This document shows, piece by piece, positions 7,306 through 17,752 of a stretch of 64,000 nucleotides of DNA (its first letter is position 1; each line of letters opens with the position of its first letter). The position numbers and the translations under genes are program-made. The notes under the pieces are model-generated. The model had not been told where the DNA came from. It ran no database searches and was given only the letters and a program-made list of their open reading frames with translations. Source of the stretch: an uncultured Lachnospiraceae bacterium (GTDB lineage Bacteria > Bacillota > Clostridia > Lachnospirales > Lachnospiraceae); contig CANPUE010000013.1 of assembly GCA_947577185.1 (NCBI GenBank), positions 1 through 64,000 of the forward strand, read 5' to 3'.

Positions 7306-10300
7306 CTATTTTATTCTGACCGTTACCACTTCATAAGGCTTTAATCCAACATGAATCACATTTCCTTCTACTGCTGCCTCATATTCTGTTTCTTCCAACA
7401 GATTACATACATAAGCCTTTGCAAAATCCGTATGGACTGTCAGTTTTGCCTTCGTAGCAGCATTCTCGGATTCATACAGTCTGAGAATCGTTCCGTCTCC
7501 GTCTTCCGCCCGTTTCACGGTTTCCAGAATGACATTTTCACAGTCAACGGATGCAAAAGAATATTCTCTGTCCGCCGCCGTATGCATCTGCGCAACCAGC
7601 GGCTGGTTCAGCTTATAGGATTCCGCCGCCGTACCGGCCGCACGCCATCCTTCCGCATGCGGATAGAGCGCATAAGTGAAAACATGCTCTTCCTGATCCG
7701 TGGTCGGGTTCGGTTCTATTCCGGATTTGATCAATGTCAGCGCAATGTCAGAATCCTTGACGGAATGACCATACTTACAGTCATTGAGCAGAGACACTCC
7801 ATAATGTCCTTCTGACAGATCGATCCATTTCTGGCCGCAGCTCTCAAAACGTGCCTCATCCCAGCTCGTATTCCGATGCGTTTTTCTGGTCAGATTACCA
7901 AACTGTACGTCAAACGTTGCCTCATCTGTATGAACTGCAACCGGAAAATGTACCTTGAGCAGGGTCTGATGCTCCTTCCAGTCCACATAAGTCACAAACT
8001 CTATCCTGCGGCTGTCGGCGTAAAACAGGATCTTCTGCCGGATAGTAGAATTTGACTCCTTCCTTGTGATTTCAAGCGCTGCCCGCACCGGTCCCATTTC
8101 TGTCCACTCCATCTGTGCCACATCTTCGACATCCCAATATTTTTCTGTATAATAAATATCGATATCCCAGTTATCATAATAGATAGGCTTATCTTCATAC
8201 ATGCGCATGAGATTGGCACGTTTGCCAGGCTGGATCACCTCTCTGTCATTTTCTTTGTCATAGATACCCGTAAACATTCCCTGTTCGTCCAGCTTCACCT
8301 TATAAAAGGGCGTTTCCAGTTCATACTTACCGGAGAGGGTGAAAGGCGTCGGTATCTCCTGGGCTTTTGCGGCAGTATAAGACTTGTATCCCTTAGACGG
8401 CAGATTTCTGACAAATGCAATATTTCCGTCCTTCGTCTTCTGCACCGGGCAGACTGTGGCGTCCGCGTCCTGAATCGCCTCCGCTTCAAAATCACCGAGA
8501 CATACGATGTCATCTCTTACTTTACCTGTTGTATTGAATATGGTGACTGCTTCGCCATCGCCCGCAAGCAGTTTCCTGCGCTCCTGTGACATCGATGCGG
8601 CCTTTGACAGAAGTGCCTCGTATTCTTTCTTCGTCACCTCGTACACTTCATGGATCGAAGAGCCGGGAAGGATATCATGGAATTGATTGAGCAGCAGAAC
8701 TTTCCACATCGCATCCAGTTCCTCCTGCGGATAAGGAGTCTGCTGCGCCGCCAGTACGGATAACAGTTCCAGATCCATCAGTCCGAACTCCGCTTTCCGG
8801 TTGGCACGTTTATTGCGGGCCATCGACGTAAGCGTACCTCTGTGATATTCAAAATAAAACTCTCCTTCCCATACCGGAAGTCTCTTGTGATTCCCGACCC
8901 GTTCTTTCAGTTCATCAAAGTAAGTCCGCGCAAATTCCTGCCGCACCATCGGTATGCCTTTGATCCCTTTTTCCATTCGGATCGAAGTTTCCAGCATTTC
9001 TCTTGTCGGTCCGCCGCCGCCGTCACCGTATCCAAAAGCGACCAGGATATCATGATTGATCTCTTTGTTCTGATATCTCTGCCAGCCGCCCATAATGGCA
9101 TCCGGGTGGAGTATACCATTATATGTTGTGAAAAAGTTCGCAACCGGCTGTCCTACTCCCAGTGTTGTGATCAGATGGGTCAGCACTTCCGAACCGTCAA
9201 TCCCGCGCCACATCATCGTATCATAAGGGACTTTATTAAACTGGTTCCACGCAAGTTTGGTGGTCATAAAATAGTCAATGCCGCATTTTCTCATAATCTG
9301 GGGAAGTGCGCCCGAGTACCCGAACACGTCAGGCAGCCACAAAATCCTGTTGTCAACACCGAACTCTTCGCGGAAAAAGCGTTTCCCGTGTAAAAACTGA
9401 CGCACCAGAGATTCCCCGGATGTCAGGTTACAGTCGGCTTCCACCCACATGCCTCCCTCCGGCTCCCAGCGCTGTTCTCTGACACGCTCTTTGACCTTCG
9501 CATACAGTTCCGGATAACGTTCTTTCAGGAACACATAAAGCTGCGGCTGACTGGACATAAACCGATACCCCGGATATTCTTCCATCAGTTTTAAGACCGT
9601 GGCAAAGCTGCGTCCTACTTTTTCCCTCGTCTGCTCTACCGTCCACCACCATGCCACATCGATATGCGTATGCCCGATGCAGGTCGCAATGACATCCCTG
9701 TATCCGGCCCGATCCGAGTACAGCGCCTGTTCCAGATAGTCGGAAGCCTGTTTGAGCGTTTGATAAAACGCGTCAGAATAAGGTGTCCGCAAATCGAGGA
9801 AATTCACGGCTGTATTCAGGATTTCCTCAATCTCTTTCCGATTTCTGTCGTCTTCCTCCATCCGGTCGAATGCCGCAAGTGGAACCCACAAATCATAATA
9901 CAGCTTCTCAATATCCGCATCAATCTCCTGCATCTGTACAAACAGATTGAATTCCGTATATAATATTCCTGTGTAAGACTGCAGTTCAATGACCAGTTCT
10001 TCTCCGGCACAGGCCGAAGGGCTCAGAAAAACCTCTCTGTGGTTCATGTCGATTCCCTGCACCGCTTCGCCGTTTACAAACAAAAGAAACTGCGGATTCT
10101 TAGCGTCGTCCCATTCATCAATCTGGGTTGATACATGCAGCCACATGCGTTTGCCGTCCAGTTCTTTCGGTATCTTCCATACTGTCTTGAACCAGTAATG
10201 CCGGTCCTTCCCATACCAGTGCATTTTCCTGCAGTCAAACTTCTCCCACGGTGCACTGTCAGCCTGTGCATCTTCGGGATGGATATAATTTCCTTCTTTA

Positions 10301-10392
10301 TATTCCCAGTCTTCCACCGGAAATTTCTGTTTGATTTTCAGCTTTTTCAATTCATCACAGATCACTCTGACCCGCTTGTCTAAAAAATGCAT
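7306..10392 (-). CDS. GH38 alpha-mannosidase
   Basis: A 1028-residue retaining alpha-mannosidase of family GH38, which removes alpha-linked mannose from N-glycan fragments. An N-terminal beta domain (about 1-230) precedes the catalytic domain. The zinc ligands are in HTHIDVAWWW (His243 and Asp245). The nucleophile is predicted as Asp320 in MWVEADCNLTSGE, and HDILPGSSIHEVY is the conserved motif of the middle domain. No signal peptide is seen, so it acts in the cytoplasm on imported sugars. The start has AAGGAGAG upstream and lies 18 bp after the GH20 gene. It is the last gene of the kinase-regulator-GH130-GH20-GH38 operon. The family call is firm; the exact linkage preference is not known. 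Confidence 0.95.
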   Translation of the reverse strand: MHFLDKRVRVICDELKKLKIKQKFPVEDWEYKEGNYIHPEDAQADSAPWEKFDCRKMHWYGKDRHYWFKTVWKIPKELDGKRMWLHVSTQIDEWDDAKNPQFLLFVNGEAVQGIDMNHREVFLSPSACAGEELVIELQSYTGILYTEFNLFVQMQEIDADIEKLYYDLWVPLAAFDRMEEDDRNRKEIEEILNTAVNFLDLRTPYSDAFYQTLKQASDYLEQALYSDRAGYRDVIATCIGHTHIDVAWWWTVEQTREKVGRSFATVLKLMEEYPGYRFMSSQPQLYVFLKERYPELYAKVKERVREQRWEPEGGMWVEADCNLTSGESLVRQFLHGKRFFREEFGVDNRILWLPDVFGYSGALPQIMRKCGIDYFMTTKLAWNQFNKVPYDTMMWRGIDGSEVLTHLITTLGVGQPVANFFTTYNGILHPDAIMGGWQRYQNKEINHDILVAFGYGDGGGGPTREMLETSIRMEKGIKGIPMVRQEFARTYFDELKERVGNHKRLPVWEGEFYFEYHRGTLTSMARNKRANRKAEFGLMDLELLSVLAAQQTPYPQEELDAMWKVLLLNQFHDILPGSSIHEVYEVTKKEYEALLSKAASMSQERRKLLAGDGEAVTIFNTTGKVRDDIVCLGDFEAEAIQDADATVCPVQKTKDGNIAFVRNLPSKGYKSYTAAKAQEIPTPFTLSGKYELETPFYKVKLDEQGMFTGIYDKENDREVIQPGKRANLMRMYEDKPIYYDNWDIDIYYTEKYWDVEDVAQMEWTEMGPVRAALEITRKESNSTIRQKILFYADSRRIEFVTYVDWKEHQTLLKVHFPVAVHTDEATFDVQFGNLTRKTHRNTSWDEARFESCGQKWIDLSEGHYGVSLLNDCKYGHSVKDSDIALTLIKSGIEPNPTTDQEEHVFTYALYPHAEGWRAAGTAAESYKLNQPLVAQMHTAADREYSFASVDCENVILETVKRAEDGDGTILRLYESENAATKAKLTVHTDFAKAYVCNLLEETEYEAAVEGNVIHVGLKPYEVVTVRIK

Positions 10393-10410
10393 CTTGTTCT
10401 CTCCTTATTT

Positions 10411-12261
10411 TCAATCTTTTTCCCGCAGGCAGTCCGCATACCAGAACACGATTTCTGCGATGTGATGCAGGTCGCCCTCTCTGCTGGTCTTCCGCCACAG
10501 TTTCTTATATGCCATGAACCACCATTCCAGTCTTTCCGCCAGACGCTCCGCCTCTTCCTTCTCCCATGTGACACCACATGATCTCTGATACATAAAAGCT
10601 CCGACGTGGTTCCAGATACTGACCGCTTCCCCTGCGATCTCAAGCATTGCGATGAGCGGTCTGGAATCTGTCTCCACGTGTACCGCCGTCTCTTTCAGCT
10701 GTCTTATCAGGCCGCGCAGCTTCTCTTCTGTCTCCTTTACGTCTTGCATCCGCGAAACCGTCTCCGGCAGCAGCACACCGTCCTGCGGATCATAATGCAG
10801 TACCTGTTTCTCATAATAAACAACCGCTGCCCGCCAGTCAAATAAAGACTGTGCAGATAACTGTGCCATGAGACTGACCAGAGACTGCGTATCGTCTCCA
10901 TACTCCACAACTGATATCTGACGATTGATTTCCTCGAAACCGATCTCATCATGATTCCAGGAAAAAGCTGCTCCGTATATCATCCCCGGCACCGAAAACG
11001 CAGGCGCATTGACGTGTCCGAAATCTCCCCAGTCCGTATTCAGAAGCCCTTTTGCATGATACTTTTGAGCGTATCCGCACATCCTGACAATATTCTGATA
11101 AGAGTTTTCTATCATATTGATCCAGCGGTTCCAGCCGCATACTCCGGGACACAGATATTGTACCGCTCCCGCCTGCGCCATCGCACGGCACTCATCCTCC
11201 CGCTGTTTGGGGGCATATCCCCAGGTAAGGCACAATGTGTTCTTTGGCAGCTTATGGATGAAATCAGGATTTCTGCTGATAATATCCCCAAAAAACATAG
11301 GTTTCTTTCCCTGATCAGTCAAAAAATCACACAGCTCTTTCACAAAAGCTATATACATTTCTGAAACGCCTATCCGTTCCGCTGTCTCCTTCGATTTCTC
11401 ACAGCCCAGATCAAACGTTTCGTCCGCACAGATATTAAACTGGTCGGAAGAAAACAGCGCTCCGTATTCGGCGATCATATCTTTTACCAGCGCAAGAGCC
11501 CGCGCATCTGTCGGATTCAAAGTGTGATGCCGCATTCGATCATTAAACGAAAACGGGTTCTTCCAGGAATCACTGCGTTCACACAGTTCCCCGAAGCTTT
11601 TCGTCGAAAGCAGCATATAAAGATGTCCGAAACTGGCCATCGCCGGAACCAGCTCCACATGACGGCTGCGGCAATATGCGTCAAGTTCCAGTATCTCCTC
11701 TGCAGTTAAAGGCGTCTGGTCACGCCACATTTCTGACAGATTACGGAACAGATACGTATGCTCCACATATAGCTGCAATTGATTGATCTTGTATCGACTG
11801 ATTTGGTCAACCATTTTTTTCAATTCCGGGAGCGTCAGCACCCGTCCTCTCGTCTCGTCGAAAAAATAACCGCGGTTAAGCAGATCCGGTGCATCTTCAA
11901 TTTCCACACACGGCAGGACGCCCCCATACTGTCCGGCAATCTGACATAAGGTCTGTACACCGTACAGCACCGCGGCTCCATCGCCGCCCTCGATCACGAT
12001 TCCGTCCGCCGCTACCCTCAGATGATACTCCTGTGCCTGCAGATCAGGGCGGATTGTGAGGTAAATCCCTCCTGCTTCATTTTTCCCTTTTACCACTGCG
12101 CCTTCTATTCCTGTGTTCATTTTGAGGCTGTCCCGCAAAATGACCGCATAAGTCATTCCGTTTTCACGAAGTTTCTCATCCAGAATGATCCGGCTTTTCC
12201 AACTATACTCATAAGATCCCTGCTTTTCTTCTATCTTCTTTGGTCTGGGCAATAATATCAT
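10411..12261 (-). CDS. GH20 beta-N-acetylhexosaminidase
   Basis: A 616-residue family GH20 enzyme that releases terminal beta-linked GlcNAc or GalNAc by substrate-assisted catalysis. The first 120 residues form the alpha/beta domain that usually precedes the GH20 barrel. The barrel begins with NRGYFFDETRGRVLTLPELK. The catalytic Asp-Glu pair is D280-E281 in ICADETFDLG, a variant of the usual GGDE motif. The start is set at ATG 12261 because AAAAGGAG precedes it; a longer frame to 12471 only reads into the GH130 gene. There is no signal peptide, so it is cytoplasmic. With GH130 and GH38 it fits N-glycan core breakdown. Confidence 0.9.
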   Translation of the reverse strand: MILLPRPKKIEEKQGSYEYSWKSRIILDEKLRENGMTYAVILRDSLKMNTGIEGAVVKGKNEAGGIYLTIRPDLQAQEYHLRVAADGIVIEGGDGAAVLYGVQTLCQIAGQYGGVLPCVEIEDAPDLLNRGYFFDETRGRVLTLPELKKMVDQISRYKINQLQLYVEHTYLFRNLSEMWRDQTPLTAEEILELDAYCRSRHVELVPAMASFGHLYMLLSTKSFGELCERSDSWKNPFSFNDRMRHHTLNPTDARALALVKDMIAEYGALFSSDQFNICADETFDLGCEKSKETAERIGVSEMYIAFVKELCDFLTDQGKKPMFFGDIISRNPDFIHKLPKNTLCLTWGYAPKQREDECRAMAQAGAVQYLCPGVCGWNRWINMIENSYQNIVRMCGYAQKYHAKGLLNTDWGDFGHVNAPAFSVPGMIYGAAFSWNHDEIGFEEINRQISVVEYGDDTQSLVSLMAQLSAQSLFDWRAAVVYYEKQVLHYDPQDGVLLPETVSRMQDVKETEEKLRGLIRQLKETAVHVETDSRPLIAMLEIAGEAVSIWNHVGAFMYQRSCGVTWEKEEAERLAERLEWWFMAYKKLWRKTSREGDLHHIAEIVFWYADCLREKD

Positions 12262-12320
12262 ATCGATTCTCCTTTTTGTCTCAGATATTTCCTGCGGTCT
12301 TTCTGCGGCTGTCCCTGTTC

Positions 12321-13301
12321 TTACTCCATCGCCTCCATCAAACGGTCCGCCGTCGTAAACGCAAGCCCTGTCACCGTGTCTGCACATCCGTAATAAATGG
12401 CGATCCTGCCCGTGGCCGAATCGGTCAATGCCGCACACGGGAATACGACGTTCGGCACATCCCCCACACACTCATACAATTCGTGCGGTGCCAGAATATA
12501 ATTTCTTGTACGCTTCTTTACTTTCCACGGTTCCTCCAGATCAAGCAGCGCGCAGCCTGCCCGATAGACAAAGCCGTTACACGTATTAATGACGCCATGG
12601 TAGATCAGAAGCCAGCCCTCATCTGTCTCAATCGGTACACAGCCCGCACCGATCTTGGTACACTGCCATGCCGAGAAATCACCTTTCACCGTTCCCATGA
12701 CATGACGATGACGGCCCCAGTATTTCAGATCAGGGCTCTCGCTTATAAAAATATCCCCAAACGGCGTATGTCCGTTATCACTCGGACGGCTCAGCAGATA
12801 GTACTTTCCTCCGATTTTGCGCGGAAACAGGACCCCGTTTCTGTTAAACGGCAAAAAAGCATTCTCGAGCTGATAAAACGTTTTAAAGTCAAACGTATAG
12901 CCGATCCCGATCGTCGGATACTCATGATAGCCGTTACACCATGTCACATAATATCTGTCTTCCAGGAAGCAGACTCTCGGATCATACCGGAAATCCCTCT
13001 TTGCAATCTCCGGGTCCGCCCCTTCAAACATAATCGGATCGTCCGCTATCTCCCAATGAATCCCATCCTTACTGAATCCTGTAAAGATGTCCATACTAAT
13101 GGACTTACTGTCGCACCGGAACACGCCTGCATATCCGTCTTCAAAGGGAACGACTGCACTGTTAAAAATACTGTTTGAATTTTTGGTCGCAAACCGCTCT
13201 ATGATCGGATTTGCATCATAACGCCATACTGGCATCCTATTCCCGGCCGCGGGTTCCTGCCACGGCATGTCCGGTAATTCTTTCCCGATGATCTTAACCA
13301 T
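12321..13301 (-). CDS. GH130 beta-1,4-mannoside phosphorylase
   Basis: A 326-residue GH130 protein with a five-bladed beta-propeller fold. These enzymes cleave beta-1,4-mannosides by phosphorolysis, giving mannose 1-phosphate. Motifs typical of the family include [39 protein letters not shown], and [15 protein letters not shown]. In this context, with GH38 and GH20, the likely substrate is Man-GlcNAc from the N-glycan core. Mannooligosaccharide activity cannot be excluded. The start at 13301 is chosen because GGAGG stands 7 bp upstream. It lies 29 bp after the response regulator gene. Confidence 0.9.
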   Translation of the reverse strand: MVKIIGKELPDMPWQEPAAGNRMPVWRYDANPIIERFATKNSNSIFNSAVVPFEDGYAGVFRCDSKSISMDIFTGFSKDGIHWEIADDPIMFEGADPEIAKRDFRYDPRVCFLEDRYYVTWCNGYHEYPTIGIGYTFDFKTFYQLENAFLPFNRNGVLFPRKIGGKYYLLSRPSDNGHTPFGDIFISESPDLKYWGRHRHVMGTVKGDFSAWQCTKIGAGCVPIETDEGWLLIYHGVINTCNGFVYRAGCALLDLEEPWKVKKRTRNYILAPHELYECVGDVPNVVFPCAALTDSATGRIAIYYGCADTVTGLAFTTADRLMEAME

Positions 13302-13330
13302 ATTTATACCTCCATTTGTCATAATATTTT

Positions 13331-14116
13331 TCAGATTTCTTTTACTTCTGTGTTTTCTCCGTTCTCACCCATCCGCATTTTCAACGGCGAAATTCCATAA
13401 TAATTATGAAAATGCTGATAAAAATAATTCATGTTCGTATAGCCGATCCCATCCGCAATTTGGGCAATTTTATCATCTGTACTCAGAATACGGCAGCGCG
13501 CCACATACATACGATATGCCATCAGATATTCCGTGAATTTCATGCCTGTTTCTTTGATAAAAATCTGCCCCATATAAGTCGGATTCATCCGAAAACGGTC
13601 GGCAATGCTCTTTAGCGAAATATGCTGTCCGTATTCCATCGCCACGATCATCACGATCTTACGGATGAGCGGGGACAGCTCCGGATAAGGGCGCTTCAAA
13701 ACCGGATCGGCTTCCTCACCGATTTCCTCCGGAACGGTTCCGTGCAATTTTTCCACAATGATCTGTTTGACTCTCTGCAATAATTTTCCCCCGTCAATGG
13801 GTTTTAACAGATAATCGAGCGCCCCGCAGCGAAGTGCCTCACAGGCATAGGTAAACTCATCATAACCGCTCATCATGATATAATTTGACCGCACGCCCAT
13901 CTCACCAAGGCGGGTGATCAGTTCATACCCAAGCTCGTTGCCGATCCGAACATCCATCAGGCAAACATCCGGTTTCCAGTCCACCACATGGGAAATCACT
14001 TCAAAGCTGCTCTTCGCCGTCCTGATCTGATCAAATCCGAGGGCTTTCCAATCTAACAATCTGCTGACTCCTTCCAGAATCGCCGATTCATCATCCACAA
14101 TCATCAACGTATACAT
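13331..14116 (-). CDS. AraC-type response regulator (YesN family)
   Basis: A 261-residue response regulator. The receiver domain (1-120) has acidic residues D8 and D9, phospho-acceptor D55 in VCLMDVRIG, and K105 in YLLKPIDGG. The C-terminal 100 residues form an AraC double helix-turn-helix ([20 protein letters not shown] and [20 protein letters not shown]). It starts 19 bp after the sensor kinase gene and should be its partner. Regulators of this type usually activate nearby sugar transport and glycosidase genes, so it probably turns on this operon and the adjacent ABC transporter. Confidence 0.95.
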   Translation of the reverse strand: MYTLMIVDDESAILEGVSRLLDWKALGFDQIRTAKSSFEVISHVVDWKPDVCLMDVRIGNELGYELITRLGEMGVRSNYIMMSGYDEFTYACEALRCGALDYLLKPIDGGKLLQRVKQIIVEKLHGTVPEEIGEEADPVLKRPYPELSPLIRKIVMIVAMEYGQHISLKSIADRFRMNPTYMGQIFIKETGMKFTEYLMAYRMYVARCRILSTDDKIAQIADGIGYTNMNYFYQHFHNYYGISPLKMRMGENGENTEVKEI

Positions 14117-14135
14117 TTCTTACCCTTTCCAGAGT

Positions 14136-15893
14136 CTAGTTCTCCTTCTCCTGTGGAAGAAAAATCGAAACCCGGAAACCGCCTTCCGCATTATTTTCCA
14201 CATCCATCTGAAATCTGCTGCCATAAAAATAATTCAGCCTCATATAGACGTTCCGAAGCCCGATATCCTTTTTCCCTTCGTCATTTCCTTCCATCATGCC
14301 GCGCCGAATGTCCTCAATCCTTGACGGGTCCGCGCCGCTTCCGTTATCGATAAACAGAATTTCCGCGCCGTCTTCTTTCCTGCATCCGCTTACGATCAGC
14401 AGATTATATTCATTCTCCTGTCTAAATCCATGTGCAAAAAAGTTTTCCGCCAAAGGCTGCATCCAGAAATTAACCGTCAGAATTTCCCCGATGCTCTCCT
14501 CCATCTCCATTCGATAGACAAAGCTGTTTCCAAAACGCAGCGTCATGATTTTAAGATACATCTCAAGAGAAGCAAATTCTTCCTTTAACGTAATGGAATC
14601 CGTCTTGCGGATCCGTACACGGTACAAAGAACCAAGCATGGCGATCGCGTCCGCCATATCCCTGTCCCCATTTACCAATGCCTTCGATTGCAGCATTTCC
14701 AGTGAATTATACAAAAAATGCGGGTTAATCTGATGCTGCAAGGCACGCATCTGACTCTCCTGCTCTTTCAGCTTTAGAATATACTCTGTCTCAATATATC
14801 CCTTCTGCTTCATTCCAACGTCTTTCAATGCTTCTGCAATGATTTTATACTCATTTTGTCTGTGCCTGACCGGCAGGGCAAGTTTCTGCATCCGGTTAAA
14901 GTCACCGTGTTCCATGCAAGAGAGCATCTCCATGATCATCGTCATAAATTCTGCATCCGATCGAAGCCCCGCATAATAACAGGCCAATACGCCAAGCGCC
15001 ACTGCAACAAATGCGGCAAGCATTACTGCTACCGTAAGACGGTTGTCATAAAGCGCCGAACCGATATCCTTCATAACGAGAAAGCAATAACCGTTTTCCT
15101 CAGAAAACTCTCTGACAAAGAATACGGGCAATGCGCTTTCCATCCATACCCACCCTGCCTGCCGCTCTTCTTCCTGCAGTTTCGAAAAATACTGACCATA
15201 TTGTTTTGCCAGACCCGCATCCAGCAGGACCATACCATTCTCATCCGTGATCGCCCACTGCGCCGGAACAGCTCTTGTCCCATAAATATTCTGACTGTTT
15301 ACCCAGAAATTGATCTTGCCAAGCGTCTGTTCCATATGCTTTGGATCACGAATAGGAAAAGCTGCCACCATAATATCCCCGGTGCCATGCGTCATCATAA
15401 AATCTTTGGCGTCCTCCAGTCCATACTTGAGCCGGATAATTCCGTATTCCCAACAAATCGCCTTATTCCCGCTGTCCGACTCCAGTGTCACTCCTGTGAT
15501 CTGGTTTTGCCGATCCATTAATTTCCTGCTGATATTCGCCGGCAGGTAATCAATCTGCGCGCTGCTGTTGAGGCTGTTCATTCTGCGGAATTCCGTATAC
15601 TCTTCTTCACTGTGCGCAGAAAGCAAAGCTGCCGTATCTTCCATCAGTCTGGCATCCCCGTACATTCCGTTTGTATAATCTAACGCCCGCAGCCTGATAT
15701 TATCCAGCATTCTTTCTCTTTGCGCAAATACGTCCTGAGTCTGCTGCCATAAGTCCTGCATCCATGTATTCATCAAAAAAACCAGAACGCCGGAAAAGAC
15801 AATCGCACTGATGAGAAATACAAAGCAAATAATCTTTATAAACTTTATCCTGTATATTTGATATTCCCAGAAAACAGACCGAAATTTACTCAT
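14136..15893 (-). CDS. Sensor histidine kinase (YesM family)
   Basis: A 585-residue membrane histidine kinase. Membrane helices at about 18-41 and 286-310 flank a roughly 240-residue extracellular sensor. A HAMP-like linker follows. The phospho-acceptor is H392 in ALQHQINPHFLYNSLEMLQ, the His_kinase signature of the YesM/LytS class. The ATP-binding domain has the N box MQPLAENFFAHG and the motif DIGLRNVYMRLNYFYG. It leads the operon that continues with its regulator and three glycosidase genes. It probably senses an external oligosaccharide, perhaps with the binding protein encoded just upstream; the ligand is unknown. Confidence 0.95.
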   Translation of the reverse strand: MSKFRSVFWEYQIYRIKFIKIICFVFLISAIVFSGVLVFLMNTWMQDLWQQTQDVFAQRERMLDNIRLRALDYTNGMYGDARLMEDTAALLSAHSEEEYTEFRRMNSLNSSAQIDYLPANISRKLMDRQNQITGVTLESDSGNKAICWEYGIIRLKYGLEDAKDFMMTHGTGDIMVAAFPIRDPKHMEQTLGKINFWVNSQNIYGTRAVPAQWAITDENGMVLLDAGLAKQYGQYFSKLQEEERQAGWVWMESALPVFFVREFSEENGYCFLVMKDIGSALYDNRLTVAVMLAAFVAVALGVLACYYAGLRSDAEFMTMIMEMLSCMEHGDFNRMQKLALPVRHRQNEYKIIAEALKDVGMKQKGYIETEYILKLKEQESQMRALQHQINPHFLYNSLEMLQSKALVNGDRDMADAIAMLGSLYRVRIRKTDSITLKEEFASLEMYLKIMTLRFGNSFVYRMEMEESIGEILTVNFWMQPLAENFFAHGFRQENEYNLLIVSGCRKEDGAEILFIDNGSGADPSRIEDIRRGMMEGNDEGKKDIGLRNVYMRLNYFYGSRFQMDVENNAEGGFRVSIFLPQEKEN

Positions 15894-15938
15894 TTCCTAT
15901 TTCCTCTGACGCCATCAACATTACATCCCTGCAAGAAT

Positions 15939-15967
15939 ATTATATCGGTTTGTCCTATGGGCTGCAA
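15939..15967 (-). promoter_or_regulatory. Sigma-A promoter of the kinase-glycosidase operon
   Basis: On the minus strand, -35 TTGCAG (15962-15967) and -10 TATAAT (15939-15944) with a 17-bp spacer lie about 45 bp upstream of the sensor kinase start. A constitutive-looking promoter here would supply basal kinase and regulator. Confidence 0.7.
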
Positions 15968-15992
15968 GATAATTACTGTCCTTAAATTCCCC

Positions 15993-16027
15993 AAAAACCC
16001 CAGGCAGCATTCCTGCCCAGGGTTTTT
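15993..16027 (-). terminator. Terminator of the sugar ABC operon
   Basis: A long stem with arms AAAAACCC plus AGGCAG and CTGCC plus AGGGTTTTT, with a short CATT loop, lies about 50 bp after the binding-protein stop codon. It separates the transporter operon from the kinase operon. Confidence 0.85.
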
Positions 16028-16077
16028 CGTGACTCATCATACAGCCTGCATGTCAGACTATATTGAAAAGTTCCTTC

Positions 16078-17643
16078 TTATTTAAAGAATTCATCAATCT
16101 GCTTCTGTGCTTCCGCTATGATCGTATCAAGCCCTGCCGCTTTCAGTTCTTCAATACATTTCGGTACAGCCTGTGCCGGATCGGAAGCGCCTGTCAGCAT
16201 ATCGTATTTGTATTTATCCCAAGTGGTATTCACATTGGATACTTCATTCTGGATATTTGTAACATCAAGTGCAAATCCCAGACAGCTGGAAGCCATCGCT
16301 TCTTCGTTCTGCTTCTTTACCTCATCCCACTGGTTCGGGTCAGAGCCTTCCTGGTTGCCCATGATAAAGAATGTTCCCTGTGTGTAAGCAGGCCATGTCC
16401 AGTCATCTCTCAGTCTCTTTACACTGCCGTCTTCCAGATATTCGAAATGGTCTCCTTCCACTCCATATGCACACATATCGCGGAACTTAGGATCCGTATT
16501 GATCAGCTGTAATACCTTCAATGCTTCCTCTTTGTAATTAGAGTTCACGGAAATTGCGTTCATGGAACCCTGGATCGTCTCCGTTGTGTATAAAGGACCG
16601 AATACTTTCACAGCATCATACTTCTCAACACCCTGCAGTGTCTGCCACTGTACTACCGCGCTGGGCCATCCCTGTGCATTACCGAATGCATTACCCTTGC
16701 TGTCTTCTGTCACAACATTCGCATCCGGATTAATGATTCCGTCAACATACCAGGAATGAAGCAGTTCCAGATTTTTCTGTACATCTTCCTGTTCCAGTGT
16801 GCACACTACCTTACGCTCCGGGTCGTCGATTCTGACGCCGATTGGCTGCATACCGCCTGCCAGACCGTCATAATCATTGAAAAAGCCGCTCCACAGCGCG
16901 CCCTGATTCAGCATAAGAGGATAGAAGGATTTTCCCTCCCCTTCTTTGATCGTACGCACGATCGGATCAAGTGTTTCCAGATCCTTCAGGCTTCCCATAT
17001 CAATGTTGTATTTCTGTACATACTGATCGTCCAGATAATAGAACTGTGTCAGTGATGAATCCTTGTATGTCGGCACCGCATATACATTGCCGTGGATCTG
17101 CACGCCACTCCAGAGTTTCTCCGGAATAAAGCTGTACAGTTCAGGCGTCACTGTCTGTACCATGTCGCTGATATTTTCAAACGCGCCCAGATTTACAAAT
17201 TTGCTGTAGTTTGTATTGTTTGTGAACATGATGTCAAAATACTCTCCGGCATTGACAATCGTATTCGTTTTAGAATCATAATCGCCCCAGCCGGCAATCT
17301 TCACATCCAGCCTTACACCGATCTTTTCTTCACTGTAATCACTGATCTTTGCAATGGCGTCTTCAAAATCATCCGCCGGCGTTCCGCCTACCGTCCACCA
17401 GATCAGAGTAGGAACCTCTCCTGATGCCTGGTCAGAGGTTTCTGTCTGCGTATCAGCAGTATCTGCTGTATCCGCTGTATCCGTCTCTTCGCTCTTGGTC
17501 TCAGTCGTCTGTTGTGCCGAGTCATTCGCAGGTGTAGAAGCCCCCCCCTCCTCGTTTTTGTTGCCGCAGCCTGATAAGACACCTGCCGTCATTATCGCGG
17601 TCATTCCTAATGCAAGAAACCTGTTGATACTTTTTCTTTTCAT
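16078..17643 (-). CDS. Sugar ABC transporter substrate-binding lipoprotein
   Basis: A 521-residue extracellular binding protein of the large CUT1/LplA-YtcQ type. The signal peptide ends in the lipobox VLSGC with lipidated C26. A Ser/Thr/Glu/Asp-rich linker containing four tandem TAD or TAD-like units (about 50-68) tethers it to the membrane. The mature protein has the solute-binding fold, with IWWTVGGTPADDFEDAI at its start. The start codon has GGAGG. It is the third gene after two permeases, a common order in YesMN-controlled loci. Given the glycosidases next door, it probably binds N-glycan-derived oligosaccharides, but the ligand is inferred from context only. Confidence 0.92.
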   Translation of the reverse strand: MKRKSINRFLALGMTAIMTAGVLSGCGNKNEEGGASTPANDSAQQTTETKSEETDTADTADTADTQTETSDQASGEVPTLIWWTVGGTPADDFEDAIAKISDYSEEKIGVRLDVKIAGWGDYDSKTNTIVNAGEYFDIMFTNNTNYSKFVNLGAFENISDMVQTVTPELYSFIPEKLWSGVQIHGNVYAVPTYKDSSLTQFYYLDDQYVQKYNIDMGSLKDLETLDPIVRTIKEGEGKSFYPLMLNQGALWSGFFNDYDGLAGGMQPIGVRIDDPERKVVCTLEQEDVQKNLELLHSWYVDGIINPDANVVTEDSKGNAFGNAQGWPSAVVQWQTLQGVEKYDAVKVFGPLYTTETIQGSMNAISVNSNYKEEALKVLQLINTDPKFRDMCAYGVEGDHFEYLEDGSVKRLRDDWTWPAYTQGTFFIMGNQEGSDPNQWDEVKKQNEEAMASSCLGFALDVTNIQNEVSNVNTTWDKYKYDMLTGASDPAQAVPKCIEELKAAGLDTIIAEAQKQIDEFFK

Positions 17644-17695
17644 AGATATCCTCCTTCATTTTCATTATGGCCAGACTAAAGCCATTCTATATCTT

Positions 17696-17716
17696 CCGCT
17701 GCACTATGTGCAGCGG
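17696..17716 (-). promoter_or_regulatory. Intercistronic hairpin between permease and binding-protein genes
   Basis: CCGCTGCAC and GTGCAGCGG form a perfect 9-bp stem with a 3-nt loop. No U-tract follows on the minus strand, so it is more likely an mRNA stabiliser or processing stop than a terminator. Such hairpins often allow higher expression of the binding protein than of the permeases. Confidence 0.6.
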
Positions 17717-17752
17717 TTTGATATCCTTGCCGCCGCTTCTAAAAGAATCCTT

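Noticed and set aside
12262-12471. A 70-codon N-terminal extension of the GH20 gene
   Set aside because: It lies over the GH130 coding region in another frame, has low-quality composition, and a good AAAAGGAG site precedes the ATG at 12261.
12240-13178. A 312-codon plus-strand ORF opposite GH130
   Set aside because: Antisense to a well-supported enzyme gene, no ribosome site, Arg/His/Pro-rich composition typical of a shadow frame.
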